Below are positions 57,990 through 64,000 of a stretch of DNA of 64,000 nucleotides, piece by piece. This stretch comes from Saccopteryx bilineata. Lineage: Eukaryota > Chordata > Mammalia > Chiroptera > Emballonuridae. The notes beneath the pieces were generated by a model, which did no database searches, had not been told where the DNA came from, and worked only from the letters and a program-made list of their open reading frames with translations. Each line of letters begins with the position of its first letter. The stretch's first letter is position 1. The stretch is taken from positions 56,747,809 through 56,811,808 of the forward strand of contig NC_089494.1 in the NCBI RefSeq assembly GCF_036850765.1, written 5' to 3'. Position numbers and translations under genes: made by a program.

Positions 57990-58020
57990 AAAACTGTAAA
58001 CCTACTTTTGCTCCACCCTG
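57990..58020 (-). repeat. Right terminal inverted repeat of the transposon
   Basis: Inverse CAGGGTGGAGCAAAAGTAGG then TTTACAGTTTT; followed by TATA at 58021-58024. Confidence 0.88.
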
Positions 58021-58795
58021 TATAAACAATTGGATACCTAAAATTAATTTATATGCCAGTTATTTGTATTAGGAACTCCATAATACATCTGAACCTGTAT
58101 TCAGAATCATTAAACTAGAATTTATATTGGACTTAGTCTGAGATCAGCTGAATGAAAGGCATATGTGTCTTTGCCAAGATAGAGGAAGATCACCTTTTTC
58201 TAGGATAAAGGTCAGGAGAGAAGAGGTATGGTGAGGACCCAGAGAAATTTTGAGATGGAAAGGAGGTCAGGAGACACCTGGAGTGCGTGAAGAGTGGTTG
58301 AGATGTAGAAATTAGAGCTTGAGTTTAAAAAGTTATTGTGGCTGGGCTTGCTTCCTCCTCTGTTGATGAAAGGACACATACCCATCCAGGTGAACTCAGT
58401 GGACACATCATTGCCCTTGAGAAGGAAGTGGTCTGGTCCAGGCTTGTTGGAGCTCAGTGCAAGACTCAGTTGTAGAAGCCATGCTGGTCAAGAGCTCCAA
58501 CAGCAAGTAAAGAGTTTCTAGCCACAAGGTACTCTACATTTGAGGATACCAAAACTATCTTTACGTTCCTGAAATTTCACAAGCCTGATTCACTTCTCTA
58601 AAGCAACACTTTTTTCCTCTTGCTGAACAATTTTGGTGAACAAACTGTCAAACTCCTGAGGATTTATCAATAAATTAACACAGATAAGAAGAGCCAAAAT
58701 TTTGAATAATTCATACAATTAAGAAATTTTTGAAGCTGGACCTTTAGAAATGGAGGTTTACACCCTCTAAGGGTCTAGTGGAATAGCTAGAGGGG
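58021..58795. other. Unassigned sequence
   Basis: No gene or named repeat. 58320-58510 has a slightly coding-like plus frame without family resemblance. Confidence 0.3.
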
Positions 58796-58807
58796 TGAGG
58801 AATTCTT

Positions 58808-59189
58808 TTTTTTTTTTTCTTTTTTCATTTTTCCGAAGCTAAAAATGGTGAGGCAGTCAGACAGACTCCCGCATGTGCCCGACCGGGATCCACCCGGCAT
58901 GCCCACCAGGGGGCGATGCTCTGCCCCTCTGGGGCATCACTCTGTTGCACCCGGAGCCATTCTAGCACCTGAGGCAGAGGCCACAGAGCCATCCTCAGTG
59001 CCTGGGCCATCTTTGCTCCAATGGAGCCTTGGCTGCGGGAGGGAAAGAGAGAGACAGAGAGGAAGGAGAGGGGGAGGGGTGGAGAAGCAGATGGACGTTT
59101 CTCCTGTGTGCCCTGGCCGGGAATCGAACCCGGAACTCCTGCACGCCAGGCCGACGCTCTACTGCTGAGCCAACCGGCCAGGGTCGGGC
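58808..59189 (-). mobile_element. SINE type A, full length
   Basis: Type A with a single 'caccagggggcgatg' module and intact B box. Duplication TGAGGAATTCTT (58796-58807, 59190-59201). Confidence 0.94.
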
Positions 59190-59201
59190 TGAGGAATTCT
59201 T

Positions 59202-59869
59202 AAAAGGCACTGACTTCCCCCTGTTCTGACTGTACAGTAGTGTCAATGGCTGCTGCTGAGAAGGGGCAGGGCAGGGCTGGGTGGGCAGTGTAGGTATAGA
59301 TGCCTAGTTTGTAGATTTTGAAAGGGTTTTTAAGAGGCAGTGTGTCATTACCATTAGACTTTTGAATGTTTGAAATTTAATACAGTGTAAGACTTTTTAA
59401 TATCCAGCTGGACTTTTTAGTGCAGAATTTTTCTTTCTTTCAGGATAGATTATTAATATATTTTCATAGGGATCTCTAAGTCTCCTTCCTTTTCATTCTT
59501 TTATTTCTTCCTTTCTCCTTTCCTCACTGAATAAATGAGGTCCTGATCCATTCATAAAAGTTGTATTATACAATGATGCTTTAGCTTTGAGTTTTATTTA
59601 GAGGAATAACAGTTTTGGATAGTACTGTATTGTGATGAAAATTAACGACTATGTTATCATTTTTGTTTAAAATCTATCCAAAAAAATTGTTGATCTTTCA
59701 TTTAGAACTGCCAGTATTGTAAAACCAGGTTAATAATTGTACACTGGCACTCGCAATAACAAATTACCTATATTTTCAACTGGTGATCTGCTTTACTATC
59801 CTGAACTTGAGGACTTTTTATTTTCTTTGTAATTTCATATACAGTGAGTCTCTTGAGTTGCAAAAATCC
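59202..59869. other. Unassigned sequence
   Basis: No feature I can name. Confidence 0.3.
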
Positions 59870-60540
59870 AACTTACATCCAACTTGTACTTATGAATGGA
59901 GTGCCTTAAGGGCTCTTGGTAATCAATTGCAGTTGGACATCAGTGAAAATGATATCATAGAGCTACTCGACTCCCATGGCAAAGAACTAACCAATGAAGA
60001 CCTTATGGAACTAGAGTAGCAGATAATAACATTTAGGGAAGAGAGTAGGGTCCTAGAAACTCCAGAACTGAAAATTTTTCTACAGAAGAGTTAACTGATG
60101 CTTTTCATCTCATTTAAGCAGGAATGGCCAAGTTAGGGGAGCAATATCCTGATACAGAGTTTACCAAAGTTTACTGTGCAGTTATTGAAGGCCAGAGATG
60201 CTTCAGGGCCTTTATAATGAGAAAAAGAAAAGCTCTGTACAAAACCTCCCTTGATGCCTATACTTCAAGAAACTGACTCCAGCGGCACAGTCAGACCCTG
60301 ACTCGAATACCAGTCCCAGCCTCTCCAGCAAGTCCTTCATCTGCATCATCCAAGATTATTTAAGATTGTATTTGAAAATGTTTAAGTATTTATATGCACA
60401 AAAAGGTAAAAATAAATACTGTGTTAAGACAAGCATCTAAGTTGCAATTAATAAGTAAATGTACCTGTTTCAACTTACATACAAATTCAACTTAAGAACA
60501 AACCTATAGAACCCATCTCGTTCCTAACCCAGGGACTGCC
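59870..60540 (+). mobile_element. Tigger (pogo-type) DNA transposon 3' part with transposase tail
   Basis: The plus frame up to 60019 encodes 'IIELLDSHGKELTNEDLMEL', the conserved C-terminal motif of Tigger/pogo transposases, followed by the decayed end of the protein. The right end 'acttaagaacaaacctatag' to 'cccagggactgcc' followed by TA matches a Tigger inverted terminus. The 5' part is missing. Ancient; not functional. Confidence 0.75.
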
Positions 60541-60649
60541 TAGATCTGGACTGCCTGGATCTGGATAAGATGAACTCACTTAGGTACTAGTGAGGACCAT
60601 ATTGAGTAAGTGTGCTCATTTGTTTTAATTTCTAAGAATGCTCTTTATA

Positions 60650-60863
60650 GTGTGTTGTTTGGGGGGGGAGTGAGGAGAGGGAAGGGGAGGGGGAGGTGCA
60701 CAAAGAAAACCAGATAGACGGTGACGGAGGACAATCTGACTTTGGGTGATGGGTATGCAACATAATTGAATGACAAGATAACCTGGAGATGTTTTCTTTG
60801 AACATATGCACCCTGATTTATTGATGTCACCCCATTAAAATTAATAAAAATTTATTTTAAAAA
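60650..60863 (+). mobile_element. L1 3' end, 5'-truncated insertion
   Basis: L1 3' UTR text ('gacaatctgactttgggtg', 'gatgtcaccccattaaaa') ending in an A-rich tail. Perfect 16-bp duplication AAGAATGCTCTTTATA (60634-60649, 60864-60879). The G-rich run at 60660-60692 is part of the insert. Confidence 0.93.
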
Positions 60864-60879
60864 AAGAATGCTCTTTATA

Positions 60880-61783
60880 ACAACAGTTGAAAGTATTTTT
60901 AATCTGAAATTAAGGACAATATTTCTTCTGGAAATACAAGGCTAAGGAGCTCACATTCTGATTTTGTCTATTGCCATTACATGTTTACATGATGTAGTCT
61001 TATTAGATAGGGATGATTTAGTTAGCCTTAGGCTATCCTAATGGGTTTTCACTGGTTGTTAATAATGCTGTTTGAAGAACCTAACTAAATTTTCCCAAAT
61101 AAACTGGTTGATTTATATTTGCTGAAAGAGGAGTTCCAGTGCACCCATTCATATCATCAATTACAGTCTCTTATGAATTGTAATTTACCCAGTCTTGATT
61201 AAAAGACCTGCAGTTCTCTTTTCCTGCTACTCAATATATCCTCTGCTGCCCTCTACTGGCTTCCCATTGATAGCACCCATTATGTCCGTCACACCACTAT
61301 CCGTAGACCTGCCTTTCTCCAGCATCCAGCAATTTATGTAGCTACTGGATCTGTGGGAGGCTGCCCCAGGAGAAGGAAACAGGAGCTGCTTTTAAGGAAT
61401 ACCATGCATATATAATTCTATGATTGCACCACAAGGTGTTGACATCCAGGTGGTTGTGATAATGGTAGGATTCCAAGGGTGTTTTGATTTACTTTTTCCT
61501 ATGCTTGTTCATTCATTTATCTACCCATTTATCAGATATTTTTTGAATGCCTGGTATATTATACCTAACCGTGCTTTGATTCAGTAGGTACTCATTATAG
61601 ATTTGTTAAATGAGTGAATAAATACAAAGATAAACATGACTTGTCTCTGCTCTTGGGGGAACAAGATAACAGTTTAACTACTTGGTTGCCCCACTTTTCT
61701 TCTTGTAAACTCTACAAGATCTTGGAAAGATGTTCAAAGAAAATGGATACAAATATCAGTAGAAATTTAGTCTTCCTATATTT
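60880..61783. other. Unassigned sequence
   Basis: No gene or named repeat. Confidence 0.3.
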
Positions 61784-61793
61784 CTAGTTCTCA

Positions 61794-61984
61794 CATTTTA
61801 TTTTTATTTTTTTTAAAGATTTTATTTTTTAATTTTAGAGAGAGGAGATGGGGAGGGATGAGAAGCATTAACTGGAAGTAGTTGCTTCCCTTGTGTGCCT
61901 TGACCAGGCAAGCCCAGGGTTTTTGAACCAGCGACCTCAGCATTTCAGGTCGATGCTTTACCCACTGCGCCACCACAGGTCAGA
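61794..61984 (-). mobile_element. SINE type E
   Basis: Minus strand; head '…ctgcgccaccacaggtcag' on the plus strand. Duplication CTAGTTCTCA (61784-61793, 61985-61994). Confidence 0.92.
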
Positions 61985-61994
61985 CTAGTTCTCA

Positions 61995-62943
61995 GAATGT
62001 ATTATCCCCAACTGTGAAAGAGCTCTGTTTGAGGTAGGATTTATTTTGTACTTAGGAATGATATTAATTTACTTTGGTGTTTCTTGTTTTTGGTTGAAGG
62101 TAACATGCAGTGTGGTTGCAGATTTTTCTTTATGTTTACCAGTCTCTAAGGTACCTCATCTACTATAAATTCTAGCTTTCTGCCTCTTTTATATTTAATA
62201 AATTGTGGCTTAAAATATGCCATTTAAAATGACCATGTATGAAATATGACATGTTTTTTTATTAAGCATGTTGTAATTTAATTTTTCCATTTCTTAGCCT
62301 GCTTCACTTGGCAAATTTTTTTTAAAAAATGTATTTTCCTTGCCATTGTTCATTAATTCACATCAGGAAAATGCCTGTCATTGGCTTCATTTCTTTTTTG
62401 TGAAAAAAAATCCACTCAACTATATTTAAGGTTGAATAAGCTTCTTGTGAGAAATAATGACCTGCTGTCTGTCCCATTGGTGAAGAGTATGAGCTGGTAC
62501 CTTCATATTAACATTTTATTGTGGTAATGGCAGTGGATGTTTATATTTTGCAAGATATTTTCTGTGTGTATGTGTTTTGTACACTTTTAGCTACTATGAG
62601 ATACATAAGATAACCAGAGATAGGCAAATTTGTTTTTTGTTTTTGTTTTTTTCATGGCTGTGCTAAACATTTAAAAAATCAAAAACAGATGACTTTTGAA
62701 AAACTAAATTTAATTGGAACTAGTGGTATAATAGTCATTTTTCATTACCATCTCTTTTATAACAACAATGAAAGATTAATAGAAAGGAGACTCTAGGAGG
62801 GAGGGAGGCATAAAGAATAAATATATATGTATATTATAGCTTTCATTTCTTGACTGTTTCACGTTTTATCCATCAGTTCATTTGATCTTGGATCACAGAT
62901 CCAAAAAACCTATATTTTTCATTATATGTTAAATTTCTTTTTC
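61995..62943. other. Unassigned AT-rich sequence
   Basis: No feature seen. Confidence 0.3.
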
Positions 62944-62948
62944 ATCAC

Positions 62949-63277
62949 TGTAATGCCGATGGCCGAGGCCAGGCAGGTCCATATTGGATTTGGGCAGATG
63001 GTAGAGAAACTGTAGAGCCAGGAAGTGTTGGGCCATTCCCGTTTAATAGTCTCACAGTGGCGACCAGCAATCAGGCAGGGGAAAATCTCTTCTCAGGCAA
63101 AGGAGCAGCAAAATGGTCCCTCACAGTAGTGGGCAGGTAATCTGAAATCCACCATCCACCCTGAGGGCAAGCACCTGTAGCCTCACATAGACAGTATACA
63201 GGGGGTGCTGCCACGTGCTCACACACTAATCAGGCAAAGTAAAAACGAACAAGCCTAACACAGCTGTTTTCCCAACA
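62949..63277 (-). mobile_element. Probable solo LTR
   Basis: Reads TGTAATGCC…CCCAACA on plus, or TGTTGGG…GGCATTACA on minus, so it has TG...CA ends. Flanked by ATCAC (62944-62948) and GTCAC (63278-63282), a 5-bp duplication with one mismatch. On the minus strand it has ATTAAA at 63047-63042 in the right place for a polyadenylation signal. It is GC-richer than its surroundings. I cannot assign a retroviral class. Confidence 0.65.
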
Positions 63278-63282
63278 GTCAC

Positions 63283-64000
63283 TATCAGGATGTTTTTAAA
63301 AAAGATATTGGGTTAAAAAAACCAATTTAGTATTTTGCCATTCTGAGTTGGTTCTATAAACTAATGAAGAGTTTGGATAAAGCATCTATCTCTCAGGAGA
63401 CAGAGATAAAATGTAAGATATTTTTTGGACATCATAATTTTCCAGGGTAAATCTAGACTGAAGACTGAAATTATCTCCCTTTTTGCTCTAAGTATTTATA
63501 TATGGAGAACACCATGGTGAAAAAGTTCATATTTGTTGGCAAAAATTAATAACCTGACTTGCAATGCTTAGATAATACATACTCCAAGGGTCACTGCATC
63601 TAGCATTTCTTATGCTTTGTTGGATCATAGGAATTTCAGATGTTCTTTTCTTTTGGGTGCTGGTTAATTGGGTTTTATGTAGCAAAGCTTAAAACTTCAA
63701 TATAGTGATGAACATTTTTATTCAGAATAAATAGCAACAGGTTAAAAAAGAAGCATTACAATAACTACAGACATGATCTACTCTTAAATTACGATTTTTC
63801 ATATACCAATCAAGTTTCTCCATTGACTAGAAGAGAAGTCAAATCATATTTACTCAAGTAGAAAAGGGATTTATTGGAAAGATGTTGTATAAGGTAACTG
63901 ATTGATGAGAAGGTTGGAGAAATAGGCTCAGAAAATAAGAAAAAACCAAAGGCAGTTGAAAATTCATATCCGTACAATAGGAAAAGTCTGATTTTGGAAG
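63283..64000. other. Unassigned AT-rich sequence to the window end
   Basis: No feature seen. Confidence 0.3.

Larger units (their letters stand above)
55925..58020 (+). mobile_element. 2.1-kb TIR DNA transposon with non-mariner DDE-like transposase remnant
   Basis: The left end CAGAGTGGGGCAAAATGGG then TTTACAGTTGTGAGTAT and the right end (inverse) CAGGGTGGAGCAAAAGTAGG then TTTACAGTT form imperfect inverted repeats of about 30 bp. TA lies on both sides; TATA also matches on both sides. One degraded gene is inside, on the plus strand. By its TA target and CAGGGTG ends it would pass for Tc1/mariner, but the encoded protein has an N-terminal CxxC...CxxC zinc-binding region and a CFLC-containing catalytic segment unlike the paired-domain HTH and DD34D of mariner. 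Recognisable frames and only a few lesions suggest modest age. Copies without the coding part are at 7648 and 44280. Confidence 0.85.

Noticed and set aside
55923..58024. Classing the 2.1-kb element as an ordinary mariner from its ends alone
   Set aside because: The encoded protein segments lack mariner features and carry different zinc and catalytic motifs.
1..64000. CRISPR arrays, operons, bacterial regulatory sites
   Set aside because: The sequence is clearly mammalian nuclear DNA; no spaced direct repeats beyond dispersed SINEs were seen.

Overview
The window looks like mammalian nuclear DNA, most likely from a bat. It has long AT-rich introns or intergenic sequence, one CpG island, L1, L2, MIR and MLT1 relics, and many tRNA-headed SINEs whose 'CCTGGCCGG...GGTTCGATTCCCGGCCAGGGC' heads resemble bat SINE families. 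It also has several fairly young cut-and-paste DNA transposons (hAT, mariner-like and one unusual type), an inventory typical of bats and rare in other mammals. I cannot name the family or genus. No complete host protein-coding gene is visible.

Layout. 0.6-2.9 kb is an RTE-clade (BovB-like) LINE on the minus strand, split by three nested SINEs. 4.5-13.3 kb is old L1 and L2 with SINEs, a 240-bp purine tract and a small TIR element. 13.3-24.4 kb is mostly unassigned sequence with SINEs, an L2 carrying a hAT insertion, and a mariner-type MITE. 24.43-25.3 kb is a CpG island with GC boxes, a short GCC repeat and a strong plus-strand splice donor at 24896/24897. This is the only promoter and first exon I can support, and the exon appears non-coding. 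Everything downstream to 64 kb reads like a long first intron or intergenic DNA.

25.3-55.9 kb holds SINEs, L1 relics (one plus-strand L1 3' half at 39.5-41.8 kb), MIRs, a second hAT copy, a 107-bp MITE, a solo LTR inserted in a MIR (50900-51420) and an MLT1 LTR. 55925-58020 is the most unusual element: a 2.1-kb TIR transposon with TA flanks. It carries remnants of a zinc-binding, DDE-like transposase that does not look like a standard mariner transposase. Two short elements elsewhere (7648-7750 and 44280-44386) share both its ends and look like its deletion derivatives. 58-64 kb has a Tigger transposase tail, a short L1 3' end, two SINEs and a second solo LTR (62949-63277).

Nearly all function in the window is mobile-element biology. 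The host contribution is the CpG-island promoter with its donor, plus a few weak splice-site candidates. One global pattern stands out: every young copy of the two longest SINE families (11 and 5 copies) lies on the minus strand.
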